DNA of 64,000 nt from CAVTOO01 sp963736355 (lineage in GTDB: Bacteria > Pseudomonadota > Alphaproteobacteria > Rhizobiales > Xanthobacteraceae): positions 396,996 to 460,995 of the forward strand of contig CAVTOO010000004.1 in NCBI GenBank assembly GCA_963736355.1, read 5' to 3'. Each line of letters begins with the position of its first letter. The first letter of the stretch is position 1. The translations under genes were made by a program, and so were the position numbers. The notes beneath the pieces were generated by a model. That model did not search any database, had not been told where the DNA came from, and saw nothing but the letters and a program-made list of their open reading frames with translations. This document shows positions 17,168 to 25,613 of this stretch, one piece after another.

Positions 17168-18328
17168 ATGATGGTTCGGGCGCGGGGAACCTTGCGTGCG
17201 CGCGATGCGGAGCATCGCGTGGTCTACCGGAACGATAAGGAGTTCTGCTCGTGGCCGTTCCTTTGCGGCTTCTGGGAGACCGCCGAAGGCCACTTTCTCG
17301 TGGGATTCATGCGGAACGAATGTACCTACAATTCCGAGCGCGACATGAGCCACAATAGCTGGCAGCGTACGCGCACTAGGCTGTCGGTGTTGCGTTCGGA
17401 AGACCGGGCGGCAAGTTGGAATACGTCGGAGATCATGGATATCTATGACCTCGCCGACGATTCCGAGGCCAAGTTCGGCAACAACCCCCACCGCTATGCC
17501 GACGAGCCGGCACTCGATTTCACCGACAAGAACGTGCTGGTCGCATCGGGCGCGTTCCCTGATTACTTTCTGGCCAGCAGCCGGGCATGGATTCGGGTCT
17601 CAACTGATGGCGGCCGCACTTGGCGGCGTCCGATCATCGCACCTCTCGTCAAGCTCGCCTCGCTGTCCGGGCACGGCTCGCCCGTCGTCCGCGACGACGG
17701 CGTCAGCCTCATCTGCATGACCGCAGTGAGCGCCGATGGCCGCACAAGGCGGCCGGTGGTCTATGCGAGCGTCGATGATACGTCGCATTGGACCTTCCTG
17801 TCATTCATGACGCCGGACGGAGACAACGACAGCATAGAGTCCGGAGAAAGCCGGAAGAACATCAAGTTCGCATCGCACCGCTGGTTTGATCCGCGCCCCA
17901 TCCTGATGCCAGACGGCCGCATCGTCGCATCGATTCGATGTCAGCGCGATCCGACGAGTGTGTTGTGGACCGAAGTCTGGGAAAGCACCGACGGCGGTGT
18001 CAGCTGGCGCTTTCTCTCAAGGGTCGGTGATTGGGGTGCGCCGGGTGATCTCGCCTTGACCACCGATGGACGTCTGGTTTGCGCCTATGGCTATCGGATA
18101 CCGCCTTACGGCGTGCGCGCGCGCGTCAGCGAGGACGGCGGACGAAGCTGGGGGGCGGAAATCATCATCCGGGACGACGGCGGAAGCTGGGATCTTGGCT
18201 ATCCGCGTGTGATCGAACATGAAAAAGGCCGGCTGCTGGTGATCTATTACATGAACCGCAAGGACGATCACATCCAGATGGGCGGTGGCGTGCGCCACAT
18301 CGCGCAGACGACATTCGCTCTCGACTGA
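17168..18328 (+). CDS. BNR-repeat (sialidase-fold) protein, paralog of the 8344 gene
   Basis: A 386-residue propeller protein with Asp boxes STDGGRTW, STDGGVSW and SEDGGRSW, and weaker ones SEDRAASW and SVDDTSHW. No signal peptide is present. It shares with the protein at 8344-9603 the start (HRVVYRNDKEF), the central G-x-PVV/L segment and the end (VRHIAQTTF), so the two are duplicates within one region. AGGAGG lies just before two adjacent ATG codons (17168, 17171). It follows the sugar-binding protein gene by 75 bases, suggesting action on the imported compound in the cytoplasm. Enzyme activity is inferred from fold only. Confidence 0.82.
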   Translation: MMVRARGTLRARDAEHRVVYRNDKEFCSWPFLCGFWETAEGHFLVGFMRNECTYNSERDMSHNSWQRTRTRLSVLRSEDRAASWNTSEIMDIYDLADDSEAKFGNNPHRYADEPALDFTDKNVLVASGAFPDYFLASSRAWIRVSTDGGRTWRRPIIAPLVKLASLSGHGSPVVRDDGVSLICMTAVSADGRTRRPVVYASVDDTSHWTFLSFMTPDGDNDSIESGESRKNIKFASHRWFDPRPILMPDGRIVASIRCQRDPTSVLWTEVWESTDGGVSWRFLSRVGDWGAPGDLALTTDGRLVCAYGYRIPPYGVRARVSEDGGRSWGAEIIIRDDGGSWDLGYPRVIEHEKGRLLVIYYMNRKDDHIQMGGGVRHIAQTTFALD

Positions 18329-18332
18329 GGCG

Positions 18333-18875
18333 TCAGCGGATCAACTTGCTGAAAGGCCTGAAAGCCGGCGCGGCGGCGGAGCCGACCCATTCAAATCCGG
18401 CCATCTCCGAGGTGACGATAGTCACGCCGGAGGCCGACAGCCGCTGCATGGCGACATCCTTGCTGGATTTGAGCCGCGAGGCGGTTGCGTCCGCCGCGAC
18501 AAAGACGTCGTAACCGGCCTGCTTCAGGTCGATCGCGGTTTGCGTGACGCACACATGGGCCTCGATGCCGCACACGACGATCTGGGATCGCGCCGCGGCG
18601 GCGATCGCGCGCTGCAGATCGCTGTTCTTCACGCAGGAGAACTCCATCTTTGGAAAGCGCCTTAGGTCGGCATACTTGTCGACGAGTTGCGGCAGCGTCG
18701 GCCCGAGCCCGTCGGGATATTGTTCGGAGGCAAGAGCGGGCACGCCTGCAAGCGCCGCCGTCTGCACCAGGATGACGCAATTCTTCAAAAGGTCGTCCTT
18801 GTCGAACATCGCCGGCACGAGCTTTTCCTGCATGTCGACGATCAGCAGAAGGGATTTTTGCGGATCAAGAAGCAT
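18333..18875 (-). CDS. Isochorismatase-family cysteine hydrolase (YcaC-like)
   Basis: A 180-residue cysteine hydrolase. The catalytic triad is visible: Asp14 in LLIVDMQEKL, Lys76 in RRFPKMEFS, and Cys109 in VVCGIEAHVCVTQTA, with the usual cis-peptide region before it. Related enzymes hydrolyse amides, N-carbamoyl compounds or isochorismate. It is convergent with the BNR gene (4-base gap) and downstream of the TPP enzyme and CoA-transferase on the minus strand, so it may be the last gene of that operon. The substrate is unknown. Confidence 0.88.
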   Translation of the reverse strand: MLLDPQKSLLLIVDMQEKLVPAMFDKDDLLKNCVILVQTAALAGVPALASEQYPDGLGPTLPQLVDKYADLRRFPKMEFSCVKNSDLQRAIAAAARSQIVVCGIEAHVCVTQTAIDLKQAGYDVFVAADATASRLKSSKDVAMQRLSASGVTIVTSEMAGFEWVGSAAAPAFRPFSKLIR

Positions 18876-18920
18876 CGTTACGGCTCGTCAATTGAAGGCG
18901 ATTGGTTTTGGACAACGGGC

Positions 18921-20564
18921 TTATGTGCTGACGGCGGCGAAATTGACCGTGCCGGCACGTGCGTTTTCGTCGGTGACGACGTTGACGAGGGCAACCTTGC
19001 CCGCCGCCACCGCCTTGGCCGCGCGCTCGAGCGCAGGCCGAATGTCCTGCGGTTTCTCGACGTATTCGCCGTGGCATCCCAGCGCTTCGGCCATCTTGTC
19101 GAAGCGGGTGTAGCCAAGATCGCGGCCGGGCTTAACCTTCTCCGGGTCGGCCGTCCAGCCGCCATTCAGGCTGATGACGACGATGATCGGCAATTTGTGG
19201 CGTACGGCGGTGTCGAGCTCCATGGCGTTCAGCCCGAACGAGCCGTCGCCATGAAGCACCAGAACCTTGTGATCGGGCTTCGCCGCCTTGGCGCCAACGC
19301 CGAAGGGCAGGCCGACCCCCATCGTGCCGAACGGGCCTGAATTCAATCTGTGGCCGGGGCGGAAGCTCGGAATTGATTGCCGCCCGTAGTTCAGAATCTC
19401 CTGTCCGTCGACGACCAGAATTGTGTCGCGGTCGATGAAATCGCGGACCTCTTTGCACAGGCGCAGCGGATGAATCGGCACCTGATCGGTCGCGAGAGCG
19501 GCTTCGTGTTTGGCAATTCGTGACTTCTCTACGTCGGCGAGCCTGGCGCGCCACGCGGAGAAGCTCTCGCGCGATAGGTCCTTGGCGCAACTGTGCAGCA
19601 ACTGTTCAAGAACCGCGCGCGCATCGCCGACGACGCTGATGTCCACATTTCGTGAGGTCGCAAGCTCCGACTCGTCGATATCGATGCGCACGAAGGTCGC
19701 CTTGTCGCCAAATCGCGGCGGCTGGCCGTGGGCGAAGACGTAGTTGAGGCGGGTGCCGATGACGAGGACGAGATCGGCTTCCCTGTAGGCCTGCGAGCGG
19801 GCATGGCCGTAGAAGAACTCGTGATCTTCGCCGATGACGCCGCGTCCCTGAGGTGTGGTGTAAAAGGGGATGCCGGTGGCCTCCACGAAGGCCTGCAGGT
19901 TGTCGGAAGCTTCCGACCAGAGGATGCCGCTGCCGGAGAGAATGATCGGACGGCTGGCAGCGCGGATCGCCTTCGTCACGCGCTCGATGGCGGATGGATC
20001 GGCGAGCGGACGCGGCCGTTCTCCGGTGAAGGCGATTTTCGGCCAGACCACCTCCGTTTCGTCCACCTCGCGATAAAGCACGTCGGCGGGCAGATCGAGG
20101 TAGACGGGGCCGGGTTTGCCCGCCATGGCCTGACGGAACGCCATCGCCACATATTCAGGAATGCGGCGCGTATCGTGCACCCGCTCGGCCCATTTGGTGA
20201 CGGGACGCATGATGTCGAGCTGGTCGATCTCCTGAAATGCGCCGGTATTGCGCTGGTTGAGGGGGCTCGAGCCGCCGATGGCGACGACCGGCGCGCAGTC
20301 GATCAGTGCGTTGGCGAGTCCCGTCGTCAGATTGATGGTTCCCGGGCCCGAGGCGGCCATGCAGAAGCCCGGCCTGGCCTTCAGCCGCGCATAGGCATGC
20401 GCCATCATGGCGGCGGCCTGCTCGTGGCGAACATCGATCATCCTCACGCCGCTGGCCATGACAGCCTTCAGCGCGTCATTGATCGGCCCGCCCATGATGA
20501 AAAAGCCGGTCTCAACCTGCGCCTTGGCGACGGCCTGTCCGAGCAGCGTGTTACCCTTGATCAT
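18921..20564 (-). CDS. Thiamine-pyrophosphate enzyme (acetolactate synthase / oxalyl-CoA decarboxylase-like)
   Basis: A 547-residue TPP enzyme with the three usual domains. The N-terminal pyrimidine-binding domain has the activating Glu in DVRHEQAAAMMAHAY and GFCMAASGPGTINLTTGL. A central Rossmann domain follows, then the PP domain with the TPP-Mg motif HGDGSFGLNAMELDTA...NGGW. It resembles acetolactate synthases and, given its neighbour, oxalyl-CoA decarboxylases or 2-hydroxyacyl-CoA lyases. The class III CoA-transferase lies 45 bases upstream on the same strand, the frc-oxc arrangement known from oxalate breakdown. I infer that it cleaves or decarboxylates a CoA thioester; acetolactate synthesis is less likely here. 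Confidence 0.88.
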   Translation of the reverse strand: MIKGNTLLGQAVAKAQVETGFFIMGGPINDALKAVMASGVRMIDVRHEQAAAMMAHAYARLKARPGFCMAASGPGTINLTTGLANALIDCAPVVAIGGSSPLNQRNTGAFQEIDQLDIMRPVTKWAERVHDTRRIPEYVAMAFRQAMAGKPGPVYLDLPADVLYREVDETEVVWPKIAFTGERPRPLADPSAIERVTKAIRAASRPIILSGSGILWSEASDNLQAFVEATGIPFYTTPQGRGVIGEDHEFFYGHARSQAYREADLVLVIGTRLNYVFAHGQPPRFGDKATFVRIDIDESELATSRNVDISVVGDARAVLEQLLHSCAKDLSRESFSAWRARLADVEKSRIAKHEAALATDQVPIHPLRLCKEVRDFIDRDTILVVDGQEILNYGRQSIPSFRPGHRLNSGPFGTMGVGLPFGVGAKAAKPDHKVLVLHGDGSFGLNAMELDTAVRHKLPIIVVISLNGGWTADPEKVKPGRDLGYTRFDKMAEALGCHGEYVEKPQDIRPALERAAKAVAAGKVALVNVVTDENARAGTVNFAAVST

Positions 20565-20609
20565 GACGTAAACCCGTTTCCTTCCTAGAGAAAGTCGTCT
20601 GCCTGTTCT

Positions 20610-21851
20610 TCAGATCGTTCCATCGGCGCGCAGGCCGGCGATCTCGTCGGCGGACATGCCGAGTAGTTCGCCGAAGACATCGTCATTGTCGGCGCCGAGC
20701 AGCGGTGAAGCTTTCACGGTGACATGCGATCCGCTCATCTTGATGACGAAGCCGGGAATGGTGACGGGGCCGCGCATGGGGTGGTCGACCGTCACGAACG
20801 TCTCGCGCTCGCGCAGAGCTTCGTCGGCGGCAAGCTCGCGCGTATCGAGGATCGCACTCGCGGGGATACCGGCCTCGCCGAGCAGGCGCATGGCGTCGTG
20901 CTTGCTCACATTGCGCATCCATGCCGCGACGACGGCATCGACGTCCTTGTAGTTGCTGGCGCGCGCCTTGGCGTCGGAAAAACGCGGATCATTCAAAAGG
21001 TCCCGGCGACCGATAACCTCCAGGAGCTTTTCCCAGTGAAGATTGTTGGCACGCGTGGTGTAGACATAGCAGTAGTCGTTCTCGCCGCCGCCGAGACAGG
21101 GATAGACTTCACTAGGCGATGTGCCCGCGATCAGGCTTTGATTGCCGACGCGCGGCGGCGGTCTGCCGAACATTTCCTGTGCCGCATAGGCAATCCGGGT
21201 GAAGTTGATCACCGCATCCTGCATGGTGATTTCAATGCGTTGGCCTTCGCCCGTTGCCTTGCGCTGATAAAGCGCGGCGAGGATGCCGATCGCGCAATGC
21301 AGACCCGACCCAGTATCGGCCATGTTGGGGCCGGGCTTGATAGGGCGTCCGCCGGATTCGCCGGTAGTCGCCAGCGCCCCGCCTGCCGCCTGAGCAATTG
21401 CATCGAATGCAAGAAACTTCGCGAATGGTCCGTTGGGAGCAAATCCCTTGATTTGGGCATAGATTATGTTGGGATTGATCCGTCGTACGTCAGAATAGGA
21501 AAAGCCGAGGCGTTCGATCACACCGGGCGCGAAATTCTCGATAAAGACGTCGGCGTTTTCGATCAACCTGCCAAGCAGGGCCGCCCCTTTTTCTGACTTG
21601 ATGTTGCAGGTGACGCTGCGCTTGTTAGCATTCAGCATGACAAAATACGGGGAATCCACTCCGTTTCTTTCTGCCGTCGCACCGCGGCCCTGTTCGCCTC
21701 GGCCAGGTGGTTCTACCTTGATGACGTCTGCGCCAAGCCAAGCCAGAGTTTCCGTACAGGTGGTGCCTGCTTCGAATTGAGTGAGATCAACTACCCTAAC
21801 CCCAGAAAGAGCGGCGTCGTTTGCGTCTATCAAGGACGAGTTCTGATTCAT
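20610..21851 (-). CDS. Class III (CaiB/BaiF) CoA-transferase
   Basis: A 413-residue intact CoA-transferase. Motifs: GVRVVDLTQFEAGTTCTETL, LGADVIKVEPPGRGEQGR, and the Asp-region ENFAPGVIERLGFSY, with GSGLHCAIGILAALYQRK later. It is close to the broken copy at 14360-15626 along its whole length, so the region holds a duplicated activation step. It would move CoA from a donor thioester to a carboxylate, with the TPP enzyme downstream as partner. Operator copy 4 (22010-22024) lies about 160 bases upstream of its start. The acceptor acid is unknown; formyl-CoA:oxalate-like activity is one option. Confidence 0.9.
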   Translation of the reverse strand: MNQNSSLIDANDAALSGVRVVDLTQFEAGTTCTETLAWLGADVIKVEPPGRGEQGRGATAERNGVDSPYFVMLNANKRSVTCNIKSEKGAALLGRLIENADVFIENFAPGVIERLGFSYSDVRRINPNIIYAQIKGFAPNGPFAKFLAFDAIAQAAGGALATTGESGGRPIKPGPNMADTGSGLHCAIGILAALYQRKATGEGQRIEITMQDAVINFTRIAYAAQEMFGRPPPRVGNQSLIAGTSPSEVYPCLGGGENDYCYVYTTRANNLHWEKLLEVIGRRDLLNDPRFSDAKARASNYKDVDAVVAAWMRNVSKHDAMRLLGEAGIPASAILDTRELAADEALRERETFVTVDHPMRGPVTIPGFVIKMSGSHVTVKASPLLGADNDDVFGELLGMSADEIAGLRADGTI

Positions 21852-22009
21852 TCAGTCGCTCCACTCGCAGCCTTTCCGCTCGTCGCGGTGTGCGAGATAT
21901 ACGATTTTGCGGATTTTATCACGGCAGCGCTTGAGGTCTATTTTTTGACGTCAATGTCATACGCAAGTCTAGGTCTAGTATTTCCTTTCGGAGAAGGAAA
22001 ACCTTGATA

Positions 22010-22024
22010 TTTCAGTTATTGAAA
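22010..22024. promoter_or_regulatory. Palindromic operator, copy 4 of TTTCAnTnATTGRAA
   Basis: TTTCAGTTATTGAAA matches copy 1 at 13 of 15 positions and fits the shared consensus fully. It lies upstream of the CoA-transferase/TPP enzyme operon (minus strand) and just past the end of the EthD-like gene at 22062. Confidence 0.55.
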
Positions 22025-22061
22025 TTAGGAGGCTAGATCAGAGGGCAGACCAAATTTAGTC

Positions 22062-22772
22062 TCAGGTGCCCTGGCTTTGCGCAGCAAACGTCTCGGTGTC
22101 CTGAGATGTCGCTGCAAAGGCGAGCGTGTAGTGTCCCGTCGTTGAATTCTCCTGAGCGCCCGAAAGCTGCAGAGCACGCGACGAGAACTGGCTGGCAGAA
22201 GCTTCGATCACCACGTCAGTATCGTAGCCGGAAAGCAGCACAATCCAATCCGCAGTGCTGTCCGCCCCGCGGATTTGTTGCTCCGTCGTGGGGCTGTTCG
22301 TTTTAGGTGTGTCGGTGATCAGCAGGTGGGCTCCGGTCAACCCCGGCTTTGCGCTCCAGTCGCGAAGACTTTTCACTAGCGCAGTCTTTAGATCAGCCTC
22401 CCTCCCAGCTTCCGGGCAAAGACGTATCGTCGCAACCGAAGCTGCGATTCCACCTCCGAAGCTCGCTTCCACCCGGCACTGACTGCGAACCATGTTCAGA
22501 TGGTGCGGCATCATTTTGGTTGACCACGGCGTGGGAGCATTCAGCCGATCCAGATACCCCGTCGATGTGAGCGTTTCATAGTGTTCCAACTCGTACAGCA
22601 CGAAGAAATCGCCCGGTTCAAGAACGCTGGTCCAGCGCGAGCCGCGCCGAAAGCCGGGAATGCTCATCCGTTCGGGAAAATGCTCGTGCGAATGCCAGTC
22701 GCCGAATTCCGCCCGTTGCTCGGGAGGGATGGACCACCACATCGCAACCGCGGCCTTACCTAGAAGCGACAT
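22062..22772 (-). CDS. Two-domain dimeric alpha/beta-barrel (EthD/DUF4286-like) protein
   Basis: A 236-residue protein starting MSLLGKAAVAMWWSIPPEQ; ATG 22772 is preferred to 22784 because GAGG lies within the 12 bases before it. The first half has W-H-x-x-E-H-F-P (FGDWHSHEHFPERM), matching the W-Y-x-x-E-H-F-P motif of the small protein at 6936-7262. The second half appears to be a diverged second barrel unit. No signal peptide or cofactor motif is seen. It shares the catabolic region, and its 3' end faces operator copy 4. Chemistry unknown; probably a small-molecule-handling barrel like other EthD relatives. Confidence 0.68.
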   Translation of the reverse strand: MSLLGKAAVAMWWSIPPEQRAEFGDWHSHEHFPERMSIPGFRRGSRWTSVLEPGDFFVLYELEHYETLTSTGYLDRLNAPTPWSTKMMPHHLNMVRSQCRVEASFGGGIAASVATIRLCPEAGREADLKTALVKSLRDWSAKPGLTGAHLLITDTPKTNSPTTEQQIRGADSTADWIVLLSGYDTDVVIEASASQFSSRALQLSGAQENSTTGHYTLAFAATSQDTETFAAQSQGT

Positions 22773-22860
22773 GCCAAGCCTCATGTGCGTTGTGGTTCAT
22801 TGTCGTGTTCCTGGCGCGACGTGGAACATTATAGGCACGACGCCGGGCGATTTGCATGTC

Positions 22861-23910
22861 TCAGCGAGCCGGCGCCGACCGCATGCCCGCTAAGCGACGG
22901 CCAAAATCAATGACCGGGAGTTCGATCACGCGATACATCAGCGCGGCCGCCGGCACGGTCACCGCAAGACAGAAGGCTGCGGTCAGAAGGCCGCCGGTCA
23001 CGCTGTCGTCGCCGAATGCGAGATAGCCCAATCGTATCGCCAGGAAGTGAAGCAGATACGCTCCATAAGACCGTTGTCCCAGATAGACCAGCGGTTGCCA
23101 GGTCAGGATGCATGACACCGCTGTTTCCTGCACAATCGCGTAGGCGGTCAGGTAAGTCGCCGTCAAGGCAACCACCGTGAGCTGCTCGGTGTAATTCAGC
23201 ATCGCAGCCGTCGCGACGACGAGCGTGATGGGAACGAGCACTGAGACACGCGTCGCCTTCGCAATCACGGCGTAGGCCTGCGGGCGCTCGAGTGCGAATG
23301 CCAGCATCGCGCCGAACAAAAGCGCGCAATAGGCCTGGGCGAGAAACGATCCCACGGCCGTCAACAGTGCAGCGGTGATCGCGGTCACGGCGAACCGCCA
23401 GTTCTGGTTCCTGATCAGCAGAAACAGAACCGGCGGAAAGAACAGATAGAATTTCAATTCGATGCCGACCGTCCATGAATGCGTGAAGATACTGAAGCCG
23501 TTGCGGCTCGAATATTCCGGCATGAATGTCAGGAAATACGGCAGGCGCTCCATGAAAGACGCGTAGTCGCCCGGCGAAGGCTCGATTGCAAAGCACGCCA
23601 GCCAGTAGATCAGGATCGCGGTCGCGTAAGCCGGCACGATACGGCAAAATCGCTTGACCAGAAAAGGCCCGAACGCGATACGGCCAGCGCGCTTCTCTTC
23701 CCGCATCAGCAGCATGGCGATCAGATATCCGCTGATCACCAGAAATATCCAGACCGCCGCCCATCCGTGCAAAGCGGCAAAGAGCGGCACGATCGGGATA
23801 TGCGCGGTGATCACGAGGAGAAAGCCAAGCGCACGCAGACCATCAAAGGCCGGACGGTGGCTGTCGGTGAGATAGGTTTCGTAGCTCAGTCCATGGGATT
23901 CTGGAGTCAT
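22861..23910 (-). CDS. Acyltransferase family 3 (OafA/YrhL-like) membrane protein
   Basis: A polytopic inner-membrane O-acyltransferase of about 349 residues with roughly ten hydrophobic segments. The opening FDGLRALGFLLVITAHIP carries the conserved Arg and His of the family, followed by FLVISGYLIAMLLMREE and the FLVKRFCRIVPAYATAILIYW segment. Such enzymes acetylate or succinylate surface polysaccharides, lipids or glycans. The start MTPESHGLSYETYL is tentative, since no strong ribosome site is seen and an ATG at 23958 would add 16 residues. It stands alone between the catabolic genes and a small conserved gene. Confidence 0.88.
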   Translation of the reverse strand: MTPESHGLSYETYLTDSHRPAFDGLRALGFLLVITAHIPIVPLFAALHGWAAVWIFLVISGYLIAMLLMREEKRAGRIAFGPFLVKRFCRIVPAYATAILIYWLACFAIEPSPGDYASFMERLPYFLTFMPEYSSRNGFSIFTHSWTVGIELKFYLFFPPVLFLLIRNQNWRFAVTAITAALLTAVGSFLAQAYCALLFGAMLAFALERPQAYAVIAKATRVSVLVPITLVVATAAMLNYTEQLTVVALTATYLTAYAIVQETAVSCILTWQPLVYLGQRSYGAYLLHFLAIRLGYLAFGDDSVTGGLLTAAFCLAVTVPAAALMYRVIELPVIDFGRRLAGMRSAPAR

Positions 23911-24097
23911 CGGCGAGCGTATTATCGGACTGATCCCGTTTTGACCACGGCCGCGCATTGGAACCGCACGGAACTATTGTCAGTGCTGACGCCGTTGCTG
24001 CTCTGGTCGCGCGCCTCGTTTGTATCTAAATGGTTCCCTTGAGCGATCAAACGCGCGAATCCTGAGCGCGGGACAAGATCAAGAAATAAGGAACGAC

Positions 24098-24277
24098 ATG
24101 CGGTTTCAGATCGAAGTGAGCACGCTGGACGGGAAACTGGTGTTCCACAAGGATAAGGCGGCCGACGCCATCGATGTGGCGCGGGGCGCCAAGAGCAATC
24201 TCGGCGTCACGATCACCGACACGTCCGATGGCAAAACCTACAAGCCCGAGGACTTCGACACGTTGCTCGCGAAATAG
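24098..24277 (+). CDS. Small conserved hypothetical protein (59 aa)
   Basis: A 59-residue protein beginning MRFQIEVSTLDGKLVFHKD and ending PEDFDTLLAK. ATG 24098 is preceded by AAGGAAC. There is no signal peptide, membrane segment or metal motif; it looks like a small beta-rich soluble domain. I recognise similar short proteins from Bradyrhizobium-like genomes only in a general way and can assign no role. It is convergent with the D-tartrate dehydratase gene. Confidence 0.6.
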   Translation: MRFQIEVSTLDGKLVFHKDKAADAIDVARGAKSNLGVTITDTSDGKTYKPEDFDTLLAK

Positions 24278-24295
24278 CAGAACCGATCGCCTTGC

Positions 24296-25460
24296 TTACT
24301 CGGCAAGTTCTCGCATCACCTTGATGAGATCGGATTTTCCTTCAAATCCGATTCCGGGCAGGTCCGGCATGGTGATGTGGCCGTCCTCGACTTTCACGGA
24401 GTTGGGGAATCCGCCGTAAGGCTGGAAGAGATCGGGATAGCTCTCGTTGCCGCCGAGACCGAGACCCGCTGCGATGTTCAGCGACATCTGGTGCCCGCCA
24501 TGGGGAATGCAGCGCGCGGGTGACCAGCCATGCTGCGCCAAAACATCGAGTGTCCGCAGGTATTCGACCAGCCCGTAAGACAGGGCGCAATCGAATTGCA
24601 GCCAGTCGCGATCGGGCCGCATGCCGCCATAGCGGAGCAAATTGCGCGCGTCCTGGTGCGAGAACAGGTTCTCGCCGGTGGCCATCGGGCCCGGATAAAA
24701 CTCCGACAGCGCCGCTTGCAGCGCGTAGTCGAGCGGATCTCCGGCCTCTTCGTACCAGAACAGCGGATAGTCGCGCAGCATCTTGGCGTAGGCGATGGCC
24801 GTTTCCAGATCGAAGCGTCCGTTGGCATCGACCGCCAATTGCGCCTCAGAGCCAATTTCCTTGAGTACCGCTTCGATCCGCGCGCGGTCCTCGTCAACAG
24901 GTGCGCCGCCGATCTTCATCTTGACGACGTTGTAGCCGCGCCGCAGATAGCCGCGCATCTCCGCCTGCAGCGCGGAGTTGTCCTTGCCCGGATAGTAATA
25001 GCCGCCGGCGGCATAGACGAACACGCGTGGATTGGCGTCGCGGCCTTTCATGCTCTGCAAGCAGGCGAAACAGCGGTTGGCCCGCGATCTTCGCCACCGC
25101 ATCCCAGATCGCCATGTCGAGCGTGCCGACCGCGACCGAGCGCTCGCCATGGCCTCCCGGCTTTTCGTTGGACATCATCGCCGCCCAGATGCGGTGGGGG
25201 TCGAGATTTGTTCCGGCATCATTGAGCAGCGTCTTGGGATCGGCCTCGACGATGCGGTTACGAAAGCGCTCGCGGATCAGGCCGCCTTGTCCGTAGCGGC
25301 CGTTGGAATTGAAGCCGTATCCGACCACGCGACGGCCGTCGCGCACGACATCCGTGACCACCGCAACGAGGCTGGCCGTCATTTTCGAGAAGTCGATATA
25401 GGCGTTCCGGATGGGGGACGCGATCGGCTTGGTGATTTCGACAACATCCACGATGCGCAT
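24296..25460 (-). pseudogene. tarD: D-tartrate dehydratase-like enolase-superfamily enzyme, one frameshift
   Basis: Two frames together give one full enzyme of the mandelate racemase group. The first part runs MRIVDVVEITKPIASPIRNAY to AKIAGQPLFRLL; the second from RVFVYAAGGYYYPGKD to the end, with K-x-K in VVKMKIGGA, metal ligands in LAVDANGRF, FWYEEAGDP and TGENLFSH, and the catalytic His in CIPHGGHQMS. The frame changes near 25045-25062, consistent with one extra base. From memory it is very similar to the D-tartrate dehydratase of Bradyrhizobium, which makes oxaloacetate. A sugar-diacid relative is the alternative. It is divergent from the Hsp70-like gene. Confidence 0.8.
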
Positions 25461-25613
25461 GCCGGCTCCTCAAGCCCTTATTCAGAACGACGTTTCGCCA
25501 TTCTAGTTACCGATGAATGGACAGTGAGGCAACGCCACGACAACGGCACTGCAAAATAAGGGTAGATCGTCCGTTCCGAACTGTGTAAACGGACGCTCCT
25601 TCTAGGAGCACCC

